DNA of 64,000 bases from Cognatundibacterium squillarum (GTDB lineage: Bacteria > Pseudomonadota > Gammaproteobacteria > Burkholderiales > Burkholderiaceae_D), in contig NZ_BMYU01000002.1 in NCBI RefSeq assembly GCF_014652435.1, positions 496,001 to 560,000 on the forward strand, written 5' to 3'. Both the position numbers and the translations under genes were made by a program. Within the stretch, counting starts at the first letter, position 1, and each line of letters starts with the position of its first letter. This document shows, piece after piece, positions 1-8,381 of the stretch. Below the pieces are notes generated by a model that was not told where the DNA came from, searched no databases, and saw only the letters and a program-made list of their open reading frames with translations.

Positions 1-499
1 TTAATCCACGTCGCTTGAGGTGTGGTGGGGCAACACATTCTGTTTAGACACTTCTCAGTCCGGCGCAATAATTCGCCGCGAGCGCACTTTGTCAGATTTC
101 ATTTTTTTTATAACCGTAATGCGCTCAGAGTCGTGCTGTGCAGCTAAACAGCACTCACTGCCGCAAAAGCTGTACAGACTACAACAAATACCTGCCAAAA
201 CGCGGAAAACCTGAGGGTTTTTTCGTGTTTCAGAGAACAAATGCCGCTTTTTCGGCGGCACTTCCTCGTCTGCGAATACCTTTCAAACCGTTTTCTGGTC
301 AGTTTCAGGTACAAATGCGGATTTTCGCACAGGCATTTAGCGCTCGCCGGCGGAAAGTCTGGCTGTCCGGAAACCGGTGATGATGATTTTTGCACAGGCT
401 GGTAGACAATCCGGTGCGACTGGCGCTACAGCAGTGACTTCCGGGCGGAAGTTACGGCTGTTTGCGTGATGTCGCCTGCCTGTTCTGAAATGCAGCGCG
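1..499. other. Intergenic left edge, no convincing gene
   Basis: No reading frame here looks like a real gene. A short open frame entering from the left edge and stopping at 16-18 could be the tail of a gene outside the window, but that is only a possibility. The one clear structure is a copy of the dispersed 86-bp repeat at 311-397. A weak A/T-flanked hairpin around 203-224 might be a terminator for a gene to the left, but its stem is imperfect. Confidence 0.5.
311..397 (-). repeat. Dispersed 86-bp element, copy A
   Basis: Read on the minus strand, this stretch matches the element also found at 12256, 15584, 21082, 52815 and 61130. It begins CTGTGCAAAAATC, carries the core GGACAGCCAGACTTTC, and ends CTGTGCGAAAATCCGCATTTG-like. 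The two ends are direct repeats of each other. It lies about 100 bp beyond the 3' end of the mipA-like gene in the same orientation. It is one of the more diverged copies. Confidence 0.7.
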
Positions 500-1309
500 T
501 CAGAAACGGTAATTCACCGTACTGATCAACATCGGGTTGACTTTGTTTTTAACAATCGGACTGTTCGCCGCATCACCGGTCAGTTGGGTAACGCCGGCCA
601 TGGTACGCACCGACCAGCGACTGTCGATGACGTGATTCCACGCAATACTGGCACTCATCTGGTTCAGACCCGCTTTCGGACTGTAAGCGCGGTAGCCGGA
701 ATTCTGACTTTGCTGCGCTGTCACACCAAAGTAAGTCTGATTAAATTTACGGTCTGCGTATTCCGCAGAAAAATCCAGACCAACCTGATCCGCACTGGTC
801 TGAAAAATGAGACGGCTGACACCGAATTTAAAACTGTTCCCATTATCTCTGTTACTCAGTGCCAGATTAGCGCCCGCATACAGTTTGACCTGCCCCGCAA
901 GCAAAGTCGACACTTCCAGATTCGCCACCGCCGATCCCGGAATATCTCCCATGCCCTTCAGATCATCCGAACCAAACAACGAGCTGTTACTGCGCTGATC
1001 TTTGCGACCGCCGCGATAACTGAGCGCCGCGCTGACGCCGAATTCACCGGCTTGCTTTTCCATGCCGATACCGCGCATGGAACTGACAAAAAATCCCTCA
1101 CCATTGCGGTATTCGCCAAACAACACGGGTATCGCACGGCGCTTTTGCGCACCATCGTACTCGGGAACATATCCGGCACCGAAACCGACCACGGTACTCG
1201 CCTGCCCTTTGTTGTCCGGCGCGGTTTGCGCGACTGCGCTCTGACTGACTGCGACGATGCTGAAAAGTGCCAGAACACTGGCGATGCGGGTGTGAACGGT
1301 AGTTTTCAT
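500..1309 (-). CDS. MipA/OmpV family outer-membrane protein
   Basis: This encodes about 269 residues from the preferred ATG at 1309, where a clean signal peptide starts (MKTTVHTRIASVLALFS, cleaved after SAVAQ). An ATG at 1324 and a longer frame to 1417 are possible but would put charged sequence before the signal peptide. The mature protein is rich in alternating aromatic/polar strands and ends STVNYRF, with a C-terminal Phe typical of outer-membrane beta-barrels. The GFGAGYVPEYDGA opening fits the MipA (MltA-interacting) / OmpV family. Family members are barrels variously linked to murein-hydrolase scaffolding, antibiotic response or adhesion; the role here is unknown. The gene is divergent from a two-component system at 1776, which may control it (inference). 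No strong Shine-Dalgarno sequence is visible at either start. Confidence 0.85.
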   Translation of the reverse strand: MKTTVHTRIASVLALFSIVAVSQSAVAQTAPDNKGQASTVVGFGAGYVPEYDGAQKRRAIPVLFGEYRNGEGFFVSSMRGIGMEKQAGEFGVSAALSYRGGRKDQRSNSSLFGSDDLKGMGDIPGSAVANLEVSTLLAGQVKLYAGANLALSNRDNGNSFKFGVSRLIFQTSADQVGLDFSAEYADRKFNQTYFGVTAQQSQNSGYRAYSPKAGLNQMSASIAWNHVIDSRWSVRTMAGVTQLTGDAANSPIVKNKVNPMLISTVNYRF

Positions 1310-1775
1310 AAGTAAGCTGTCCATGTTGTGGGGTTGTCGATACTGGCTGCGAAGCAAAGCGCTGCGCAGTCTGGCGAAAGCAGTGTTAGTCCGCCAGACA
1401 AATTCCATACAGCGCACAACAATCCCCGTCAGGTAGCATGCGATAAACTTTTTGCATTCTTGTCACGACCTTAATACAACGGTCATATTTCTGCTTTACG
1501 CATCCGTGCCGGAACGAGTTTTTTTGCGGTCAGTCGCTGCCTTCGGGGCACATTCGCTCAAGTCGTTTTTCATGACAAATCACAAACAATGAAACGGAAA
1601 ACACGGGGGAAAGGTCGCGTTAAGGCGCAGGTGTTGCGCTTGTTCAGACAGTTTTAGTGTGCTGCTTCGAAAGGATTTGGCAGAAACGCGGATTCCTCTA
1701 GACTAATGTGTTCGCTTTTTTTCTGTGCACCACCTGTTGCGCCGCAAGGCTGACCGGCTTCAACCACGCTCCTGT
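1310..1775. other. Divergent regulatory region between mipA-like gene and two-component system
   Basis: About 465 bp separate the two divergently transcribed units and should hold both promoters. No good operator could be defined by eye. The stretch around 1690-1710 (CCTCTAGACTAATG) is the most promoter-like segment before the response regulator, but it is not strong evidence. Confidence 0.4.
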
Positions 1776-2531
1776 ATGAACTTTCCTGCAACACCTTTTC
1801 TCAGCCCGGATTCCTGTATCTCCGCGCACGGCGCTGCCAGACTGGTTCTGATCGCTGAAGATCAGCCGGATATTTGCGATATTCTGGTGGCGTATTTGCA
1901 GCGCAACGGCATGCGCACCATCACGGCTGCGAATGGTGCAGAAGCACTGGATTTGCACTGGCAACTGAAGCCGGATCTGGTGCTGCTGGATATTCAGATG
2001 CCAGTCATGGATGGCTGGCAGGTACTGGCAGCACTGCGTCAGCGTGGTGATACGCCGGTGGTGATGATTACCGCGATGGACAGCGATCTGGATAAACTGA
2101 CCGGACTGCGCATCGGTGCCGATGACTATATCGTCAAGCCGTTTAATCCGGCGGAAGTGGTTGCGCGGGTCAACGCTGTGCTGCGCCGTTATCAGCCTGC
2201 CAGCGCAGAGCGGGCAGCAACAGTATTGCGGGCGGGTCCACTGGAAATCGATCTGACGCAACACGAAGTGCGTATCAGTCATGCGCAGAATCAGCGGCAT
2301 TTGCAGCTGACACTGACGGAATTCCGTTTGTTGTGCCAAATGGCGCGCGCCCCGAAACGCGTATTTTCCAGAGCCGAATTACTGCAGCATTCGCTGCCGG
2401 AGGGTGATGCACTGGAAAGAACGGTAGACAGCCACATCAGCAAATTGCGCAAAAAACTGGAAGATTGCGGTGTACGGGGGATGCCATCGGTGGTGCGCGG
2501 CGTTGGTTACCGTTTGTGGAGTGAAGCATGA
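1776..2531 (+). CDS. AdeR/BaeR-like response regulator, OmpR family
   Basis: A DNA-binding response regulator of about 251 residues from the chosen ATG at 1776; an in-frame start at 1725 would add 17 residues not needed for the receiver fold. The receiver domain has the acidic pair in LIAEDQPD, the phospho-acceptor Asp in LVLLDIQMPVMDGW, the Thr in MITAMD and the Lys in IVKPFNP. The C-terminal half is a winged-helix domain ending with ALERTVDSHISKLRKKL and VRGVGYRL. From memory it resembles Acinetobacter AdeR closely, including the GADD(Y/F)IVKPFNP and LERTVDSH segments. Its stop overlaps the start of the sensor kinase by 4 bp (ATGA), so the two are translationally coupled. No RND efflux operon, the usual AdeRS target, is adjacent; the divergent mipA-like gene is the obvious candidate target. 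The start is uncertain because the Shine-Dalgarno is weak. Confidence 0.9.
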   Translation: MNFPATPFLSPDSCISAHGAARLVLIAEDQPDICDILVAYLQRNGMRTITAANGAEALDLHWQLKPDLVLLDIQMPVMDGWQVLAALRQRGDTPVVMITAMDSDLDKLTGLRIGADDYIVKPFNPAEVVARVNAVLRRYQPASAERAATVLRAGPLEIDLTQHEVRISHAQNQRHLQLTLTEFRLLCQMARAPKRVFSRAELLQHSLPEGDALERTVDSHISKLRKKLEDCGVRGMPSVVRGVGYRLWSEA

Positions 2532-3601
2532 AAATCAGCGGCCTGCACCGGCAGATTGTGTTATCGATGACGGCGATTGCGTTCACAGTCACCTTTCTGG
2601 TGCTGCTGACTTCCTATATCCTTTGCTATCTCCTTGAAACCTACTGGCCGGAAAGCTATACGAATGACAATCTGGTGCCCAGCGGCCCGGAATGGGTCTG
2701 GATGGCAGGCATCACACTGATTGGTTTATTGTTGGCCGCTATAGCAGCTTTTAAATTATCCGCACGCATTCTGCACCCCTTAAACGCCGTCGCTGAAGGT
2801 TTGCGCGATATCGCAGACGGTAATTTGCAGGCGCGTGCCGATGTACGCGCAGATTCCATGAGCGAAATCGCGACGCTGGCAGGCAATTTTAATCATCTGG
2901 CAGCACAACTGGAACGTGTGTCCGGCGAACAGAAATTCTGGAATGCTGCGATTGCCCATGAGCTGCGCACTCCGGTAACGATACTGAAAGGCCGCTTGCA
3001 AGGAATGGCCGATGGCGTGTTCACTGCAGATGCCGCGCAGTTTCAACAATTATTGCGGCATGTGGATGGGCTCGCCCGTCTGATCGAAGATTTGCGCATT
3101 GTCAGTCTGGAAGAAAACGGACATTTACTGTTAACGCTGCAGGATACCTGTCTGGTCAGCGAACTGACTGCCGTTGCAGACCTGTTCCGTAACGAGATGG
3201 CGCAACAGGGACAAACGCTGGTTCTGGATTTGCAGGCAGGCGTATTCCGCTGCGATCCGATCCGGATACGGCAGGCGCTGATTGCCTTGCTTGATAATGC
3301 GCGACAGCATGCTGATCCGGGCAAGATCACTGTCAGCACAGAAGTCAGTGCGCAGACTTATCTGCTGAAAGTATCAGATTCCGGCCCGGGTATCCCGGAA
3401 GATTTTATCGCTTTTGTGTTTGATGCTTTCCGTCAGGCACCTGCAAAAAATACCGCTGCACGCGGCAGCGGACTGGGGCTGGCGGTGGTACAGACCATTG
3501 CCCATGCGCATGGCGGACAGGCAGTTTGCTATCGCAATGCACAGGGTGGCAGTGTGTTTGAACTCCGCTGGCCGGTGGCTGCCGGATATTTGTCAAAATG
3601 A
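2528..3601 (+). CDS. AdeS/BaeS-like sensor histidine kinase
   Basis: A membrane sensor kinase of 357 residues and partner of the upstream regulator. An N-terminal transmembrane helix (residues about 10-35), a short periplasmic segment and a second helix (about 60-80) lead to a HAMP linker. The phospho-acceptor His lies in AAIAHELRTPVTILKGRLQG, followed by the N box (ALLDNARQHA) and the G1/G2 boxes (SDSGPGIP, GSGLGLAVV). The WNAAIAHELRTP...GRLQG...DGVF run is strongly reminiscent of Acinetobacter AdeS. The periplasmic loop is short, so the signal is probably sensed in or near the membrane (inference). The last 9 bp overlap the 3' end of the convergent gene at 3593. Confidence 0.93.
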   Translation: MKISGLHRQIVLSMTAIAFTVTFLVLLTSYILCYLLETYWPESYTNDNLVPSGPEWVWMAGITLIGLLLAAIAAFKLSARILHPLNAVAEGLRDIADGNLQARADVRADSMSEIATLAGNFNHLAAQLERVSGEQKFWNAAIAHELRTPVTILKGRLQGMADGVFTADAAQFQQLLRHVDGLARLIEDLRIVSLEENGHLLLTLQDTCLVSELTAVADLFRNEMAQQGQTLVLDLQAGVFRCDPIRIRQALIALLDNARQHADPGKITVSTEVSAQTYLLKVSDSGPGIPEDFIAFVFDAFRQAPAKNTAARGSGLGLAVVQTIAHAHGGQAVCYRNAQGGSVFELRWPVAAGYLSK

Positions 3602-4309
3602 ATATTCAGACGCCGCCGGTGCGACGAGCGTTGACGTTGACGTTGTCGTTGACGTCGTCGTTGAGTCTGCCATTGCAGTCTCTACACGATGCACGAAATT
3701 CAGTAAAACCGCCGATGTGATTGCTGCAAACTGTGCGGCATTGTCTTGCTGAAATTGTTTCAGCAAGGCTTCGCAGCGGGCATCACGCCACAGCCATGCC
3801 GGTCGCTGTCCGCTTCGCTGATGCATAGCTTCCAGTGATGCCGGGATAGGTTTATCAAAGTCGCTCAGCCTGCACCAGATAAAGTCCCTCTGCAGCTCCG
3901 CAGAAAAATCGATCTTAAATAAGGCGGCAGACTGCGGGTCGTAACGCGTCGAAAAATCCACCACAACAGGGTCAAATACGACTTCATCGGGCAAATACAC
4001 CTGTATCCAGCAATGGTACATGCGCAGATCGGACAAATGTCTGGCCTGGCGGATTTCTTGTCGCCCCGGCGCGATAATCATGCTGCGCCCTCCGCCGCAA
4101 TCCATAATCTGTCCGCCGCATACTGCTTCGCATTGTCTGCCGGTCAGCAGCGTCAGCACTTGCGCGCCGACAATCGCATACATGGCACATTTACCAAATG
4201 CACCAAAAGGCTGATGCGCGTATCGGGCAGAAATAATGTCGTGAACAGAAGCATCAATGAATTTCTGAATATCCTGATTAACAGGAAAGGATAAAACTGC
4301 GGCGTGCAC
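3593..4309 (-). CDS. Transglutaminase-like cysteine-protease-fold protein of unknown role
   Basis: A predicted cytoplasmic protein of 238 residues with no signal peptide or membrane span, starting at a GTG (4309) without a clear Shine-Dalgarno. I do not recognise a named family. A Cys in FGKCAMYAIVGAQ, a His in MYHCWIQVYLP and an Asp in EVVFDPVVVDFS occur in the order and spacing of a transglutaminase-like Cys-His-Asp triad, so a thiol-dependent hydrolase or an inactive relative is the best guess. The C-terminal tail is low-complexity (STTTSTTTSTST), encoded by a short gttgac-type tandem repeat at about 3629-3665 that may vary in length between strains. It converges on the sensor kinase with a 9-bp overlap and has no operon partner. 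Confidence 0.65.
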   Translation of the reverse strand: MHAAVLSFPVNQDIQKFIDASVHDIISARYAHQPFGAFGKCAMYAIVGAQVLTLLTGRQCEAVCGGQIMDCGGGRSMIIAPGRQEIRQARHLSDLRMYHCWIQVYLPDEVVFDPVVVDFSTRYDPQSAALFKIDFSAELQRDFIWCRLSDFDKPIPASLEAMHQRSGQRPAWLWRDARCEALLKQFQQDNAAQFAAITSAVLLNFVHRVETAMADSTTTSTTTSTSTLVAPAASEYSF

Positions 4310-4447
4310 GGCGGGTCGATTCTGAGAAACAAACTATGTCGTGTTTTTCCGGACTCAGAGACGAGCCGCCACCTGCGCTGAGTAGCGCAAAAACGGCTGA
4401 CCATGCTGGCCGGAAAAACAGGGGAGATTACAGCGCTGGCGTTGTCG

Positions 4448-5836
4448 TCACCGGCGCAGATTCAGCTTCAGAATCTCATCGGCGGCACGTAAGCCGGACT
4501 GATACGCACCATGTACGGTCTGATAATATTTCTTCTCAGTCGCTTCACCGGCAAAAAACACTCTGGCGCTGATATTTTTTGCCAGGTCATCGCGCTGTGC
4601 CGGTGTCGAGCCAACGGCATTGAAGGAATAGGATCCACGGGCATACGGATCCGATTTCCAACGGGTGATCACGGCGTCCAGCGGTGCCGGTACTGGCTTG
4701 CCAAACATCGTACTCAGCGTGGAGACGGCGCTCTGAATGATTTTTTCATCGCTCCAGCCCTCTATCCTGGTACCCACATCGGCAGCATTAAACCCCATCA
4801 GCATGGGCTTGCCGGTAGGTCTGGCAAAACTGACCCATTCTGCCCATTCACCGGCGTGACCTGTGCGCGGCAGGTGTTGCAGCCAGTCCAGACCGGTATT
4901 CCAGAAAGCCTCAGGAAACAGCAGACAACATTTATTCAGCACGCCAAAACCCAGCTGATTGATGGCGGCCTGTTTTTTTGCCGGTAAAGGCGGAACAAAG
5001 CGGACATTACCAGCCTTCAGTACACCCAGTGGCAACGTCACGATGACAGCGGATGCGGTGAACACGCCCTGACTTGTTTCTACGGTCACCCCTTCTTTTT
5101 CACCGTAACGGACAGCCGTGACTTCATGACGTAAGCGGATATCCAACCCCGCCGCCAGCGAATCCGTAATGACTTTATAGCCATCCAGAAAAATCGCTTC
5201 ATCACCGGCGTAAGAGCCACCGTCATCAAACCAGAGTCGGGATAACTGGTCAGTCGATCCGCTGTACTCGTGTTCATAATTAGAATTCAGCGTGAAGTCG
5301 ATGATGCGCTGTTCCAGTGCCGAGCGTGTTTCATAGTCAGTTTCGGCATATACCAGCTTGCGCAGCGATGAATCCGGGCCACGGCGGCTTTGCTCAGCAA
5401 TGGCTTCGCTGACCTCCCGACGGATGCTGTCGATTTTCTTTTCATCGCGTGCACTCAGCGCCGTACCATCGCCGTTGTACAGTTCTGCTTTTTCGGCATC
5501 GGTGGTGACGGTACGTGCACCGATTTTGCGTGCCAGCTTTGCCACCGGATTGGCAGGTCCGGCGCCGTGTATCCACGATGCACCGATATCCACCGCGGGA
5601 CCACGCCAGTTGGCATAGGTATGAATACGTCCGCCGGTACGTTCGCGGGCTTCCAGTACGATCACATCGCTGCCAGCGTCGCGCAGCTGCCTTGCGGCGG
5701 CCAGACCGGCAATACCGGCACCGATCACCAGCACCTGCGCACTGTTTTTTTGTCCGCTCTGTAAGGCAGCCATACCGGTCAGTGGCAGCAATGGTGACAA
5801 TCCGATTCCGGCTTTCAATAAGGTTCTGCGTTTCAT
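4448..5836 (-). CDS. Flavin amine oxidase, Tat-exported, paralogue 1
   Basis: A 462-residue FAD-dependent amine oxidase. The N-terminus KRRTLLKAG is a twin-arginine export signal followed by a hydrophobic stretch, so it probably folds with FAD and is exported to the periplasm. The FAD-binding Rossmann motif GAGIAGLAAARQL and LEARERTGGRIHT are near residues 38-70, and the C-terminal flavin contact is in FFAGEATEKKYYQTVHGAYQSG. The family (polyamine oxidases, monoamine oxidases, amino-acid oxidases) oxidises amines to aldehydes plus H2O2; the substrate cannot be assigned. It lies 13 bp downstream of a second copy of the same family and is probably co-transcribed with it. The pair looks like a tandem duplication. 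Confidence 0.88.
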   Translation of the reverse strand: MKRRTLLKAGIGLSPLLPLTGMAALQSGQKNSAQVLVIGAGIAGLAAARQLRDAGSDVIVLEARERTGGRIHTYANWRGPAVDIGASWIHGAGPANPVAKLARKIGARTVTTDAEKAELYNGDGTALSARDEKKIDSIRREVSEAIAEQSRRGPDSSLRKLVYAETDYETRSALEQRIIDFTLNSNYEHEYSGSTDQLSRLWFDDGGSYAGDEAIFLDGYKVITDSLAAGLDIRLRHEVTAVRYGEKEGVTVETSQGVFTASAVIVTLPLGVLKAGNVRFVPPLPAKKQAAINQLGFGVLNKCCLLFPEAFWNTGLDWLQHLPRTGHAGEWAEWVSFARPTGKPMLMGFNAADVGTRIEGWSDEKIIQSAVSTLSTMFGKPVPAPLDAVITRWKSDPYARGSYSFNAVGSTPAQRDDLAKNISARVFFAGEATEKKYYQTVHGAYQSGLRAADEILKLNLRR

Positions 5837-5849
5837 ACTGTACTCCCGC

Positions 5850-7253
5850 TCAGGTAGTTTTCTGATTCAATACTTCATTCGCTGCACGTAATCCCGACAG
5901 ATACGCACCGTGTACCGACTGAAAATATTTCGCATCCGTCGCCTCACCGGCAAAATACACCCGGCGGCTAAGCGGTGCTGCCAGTGTAGTCCGCGCACCG
6001 GCTGGTGCGCCGAGTTTGTTGAACGAGTATGCGCCACGCGCAAACGGATCGCTCATCCAGCGGGTAATCTGCCAGTCCACCGGTGCCGGAATCGCATTGC
6101 CATAGATTGCGCGCAGGGTTTGCATCGCCCGCGCCACAATTTCGCTATCACTGAGTTTTTCCAGACTGCGCCCGTAATCAGCAGCATTAAATCCCAGCAA
6201 AACCGGCTTACCGGTAACACGCGCCAGACTCAGCCATTCTGCCCACTCACCCCGGTTGGCGGCTGCAGGCACATAGTTAATCCAGTCTGCGCTGGTATCC
6301 CAGAAAGCCACCGGAAACCGCAGATAGCATTTATTCAGCGTTCCCATGCCCAGCCCGTTGATTGCGTTCAGTTTATCTGCTGGCAGCGCCGGTGAAAACT
6401 GAATGGCACCGGACTGCAACACACCCAGCGGCACAGTCACCAACACTGCAGTTCCCTGTATCGTCCCCTGACCAGTCGTCACCGTCACAGTTTCATTGCT
6501 GTAATTGATGGCACTGACAACCTGCTCCAGCCGCACATCCAGGCCCTTCGCCAGATAGCTGGTCAGTACGCCATAACCATCCAGAAACAAACGTTCATCA
6601 CCGGTGAAGCGGCTGTCACTGTCAAAGTTCAGTGCAGACAATTCCGTGGCCGGGCCACTGTATTCATGTTCATAGGTCGTATTGATCAGATGATCTGTCA
6701 GACGCTGCTCAAACGGCACTTTGTTTGCATAGTCAACACCACGGTAAATGGCATCGCGCAAAGGTGCATCGCTGGTGGATTCCTGATATGCAGTGACTGC
6801 GGCACGTATCTCAGTACGCAGGCGTGTCATCGTTGCCTGTTCCGCACTGATCAGTATATGGCCGTCTGCATCGTAAGCCGTGTCGCGGGCAAAACTGGTG
6901 GTGGTTGTGCGGGCAGCTGCCTTTTGCGCGAGGCCAGTCAGCGGATTGGCTGCACCATCGCCATGTATCCAGGTAGCGCCCAGATCCAGCGGTGCATCCA
7001 CCCACTTTGACGATGTATGAATACGACCACCCAGACGATTGCGGGCTTCCAGCACCACTACTTTTTTACCGGCATCCGCCAGCTGGCGCGCAGTAGCCAA
7101 GCCTGCAATACCGGCACCGATCACAATCACCGGCAGTGCTGCCGGTGGAGTACCGCCGCCGGTTTGCCCACCGGATTGCCCGTCACCACCTGCACCACCA
7201 CAACCCGCCAGCGCCAGTCCGCCTGCCATTGCAAGAAATTCACGTCTTTTCAT
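5850..7253 (-). CDS. Flavin amine oxidase, Tat lipoprotein, paralogue 2
   Basis: A 467-residue paralogue of the downstream oxidase and probably first gene of the pair. It has both a twin-arginine motif (KRREFLAMAGG) and a lipobox (LALAGC), then a Gly-rich linker, so it is predicted to be a Tat-exported, membrane-anchored lipoprotein; the neighbouring copy lacks the lipobox. FAD motifs are GAGIAGLATARQL, LEARNRLGGRIHT and YFAGEATDAKYFQSVHGAYLSG. The ATG at 7253 has a good Shine-Dalgarno (GGAAG). The two proteins share motifs along their whole length, which suggests duplication followed by a split in localisation or substrate. The substrate is unknown; amines or polyamines are family-typical. 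Confidence 0.88.
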   Translation of the reverse strand: MKRREFLAMAGGLALAGCGGAGGDGQSGGQTGGGTPPAALPVIVIGAGIAGLATARQLADAGKKVVVLEARNRLGGRIHTSSKWVDAPLDLGATWIHGDGAANPLTGLAQKAAARTTTTSFARDTAYDADGHILISAEQATMTRLRTEIRAAVTAYQESTSDAPLRDAIYRGVDYANKVPFEQRLTDHLINTTYEHEYSGPATELSALNFDSDSRFTGDERLFLDGYGVLTSYLAKGLDVRLEQVVSAINYSNETVTVTTGQGTIQGTAVLVTVPLGVLQSGAIQFSPALPADKLNAINGLGMGTLNKCYLRFPVAFWDTSADWINYVPAAANRGEWAEWLSLARVTGKPVLLGFNAADYGRSLEKLSDSEIVARAMQTLRAIYGNAIPAPVDWQITRWMSDPFARGAYSFNKLGAPAGARTTLAAPLSRRVYFAGEATDAKYFQSVHGAYLSGLRAANEVLNQKTT

Positions 7254-7412
7254 CTTCCGCTGCTCTCCGTCCGTTATGCATCAGGCAAGCGCAAACACCT
7301 GCTTGCTTCTGTCAACCCAGCATACAGACAGTGTTTTAAGAATACGGGGAGGAATTATGGAGATTGGATGGAGATACGCACAAACATACTTCGTGCGATA
7401 ACAGAAGAAACC

Positions 7413-7444
7413 AAAAGCCCCGATGCAAAAACAGAGGGGCTTTT
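7413..7444 (-). terminator. Rho-independent terminator after the DsbC-like gene
   Basis: The arms AAAAGCCCC (7413-7421) and GGGGCTTTT (7436-7444) form a 9-bp stem, and on the minus strand the T-rich stretch follows. It ends the leftward DsbC-like/lipoprotein transcript. The symmetric A/T flanks could allow weak bidirectional action. Confidence 0.75.
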
Positions 7445-7466
7445 AGTCTCTCAAAAATAAACCGAT

Positions 7467-8381
7467 TTATTGGAAGAATAGTTTCTTTCTTTCCATTTCC
7501 TGCGATTTTTGTTTGACTTGCTCCAGCTTATCGGCACCGGACAAAATGGTGCCGTCGGCAAATACAAATGATGGTGTTGGTAAGTTTTCGCCGGTCAGCA
7601 GGTTCAGGTCGGCGGTTTCGTAGCGGGCCAGTTCCTGACGGTCGCACTGTGCGTCAAACATTTTGATATCCGGCAACGGTTTGGTGGCCACTTGTTTGCG
7701 CCACTCGGCAACTTTGTCTTTCGCACAGTAAACGCGGTTTACATACGGATAATCTTTCATCGGATTGACGCCGAAGGTGACGTTAACACGAAACGATAAA
7801 CCGCTTTCCACCAGTTTCGGATCCAGCGCAGCTGAGTAGGGGCAGGACGGGCTGCTGATCAGCACGAAAGTTGGCTTCTTATTGCCGACTTTTGGTAAGT
7901 CGTCCAGATGCATGTGTGGCAGAATCTGGGCCAGATATGGCAAAGCGTCTGCGCCATTGCGATAGCCTTTATCTTTGTCGTACACAATCAGCGCATCCGG
8001 ATTTTTTTTGTACATCCCGGTGCGGGTGATGAAACCGGCACCGTTCGGTAAAAATAAAACAATGGCACGGGACTCGAACAAATAGCCTTTGTTCTTCATC
8101 CATTTTTCAAATTCTGCCGGATTCTTATCCATATTCGGCGCAATGTGGCGGAACGCGAACAAGCCCGGAATGGCGGAAACTGTCCACGCTTCATCCACAT
8201 CAGTGGTTTTCACATACGAAGACCATTCAATCTGCGGCAGATTATTATTTGCCTGCAGATTGGTGACCAGTGCGGTGTAACCATCGACTGCTTTGCGCAG
8301 ATCGCGGTCCAGATTTTGCGCAAATGCACTGCTGGCCAGCAACGCAGTTGCGGCAATACCGAGAATGCTTTTCTTCATCAT
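7467..8381 (-). CDS. DsbC-like thioredoxin-fold periplasmic protein with a CPYS site
   Basis: A 304-residue exported protein with a signal peptide cleaved after SSAFAQ. The C-terminal half has a thioredoxin-like layout: a strand, LISSPSCPYSAALDP, and a later PTPSFVFADG segment at the usual cis-Pro position. This resembles DsbC/DsbG, but the active site reads CPYS, so the second (resolving) Cys of CxxC is Ser. Two further Cys residues (VYCAKDK and AQCDRQ) could be a structural disulfide or stand in for it. It may be a monothiol disulfide isomerase/deglutathionylase-like protein or an inactive chaperone (inference). It overlaps the upstream lipoprotein gene by 4 bp and is followed by a terminator, so the two form a small operon. 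Confidence 0.75.
   Translation of the reverse strand: MMKKSILGIAATALLASSAFAQNLDRDLRKAVDGYTALVTNLQANNNLPQIEWSSYVKTTDVDEAWTVSAIPGLFAFRHIAPNMDKNPAEFEKWMKNKGYLFESRAIVLFLPNGAGFITRTGMYKKNPDALIVYDKDKGYRNGADALPYLAQILPHMHLDDLPKVGNKKPTFVLISSPSCPYSAALDPKLVESGLSFRVNVTFGVNPMKDYPYVNRVYCAKDKVAEWRKQVATKPLPDIKMFDAQCDRQELARYETADLNLLTGENLPTPSFVFADGTILSGADKLEQVKQKSQEMERKKLFFQ

Noticed and set aside
584..1315. Long plus-strand open frame opposite the mipA-like gene
   Set aside because: It is an antisense shadow of a gene with a signal peptide and barrel pattern; its translation is rich in His/Arg/Thr and shows no domain.
3629..3665. Short gttgac tandem repeat as a phase-variation tract
   Set aside because: The units are imperfect and multiples of three, lying at the very C-terminus; length change would not shift the frame.
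4315..4415. Possible seventh copy of the 86-bp element upstream of the transglutaminase-like gene
   Set aside because: Only short words (TTTTTCCGGACT) match; the CTGTGC ends and core GGACAGCCAGAC are missing.
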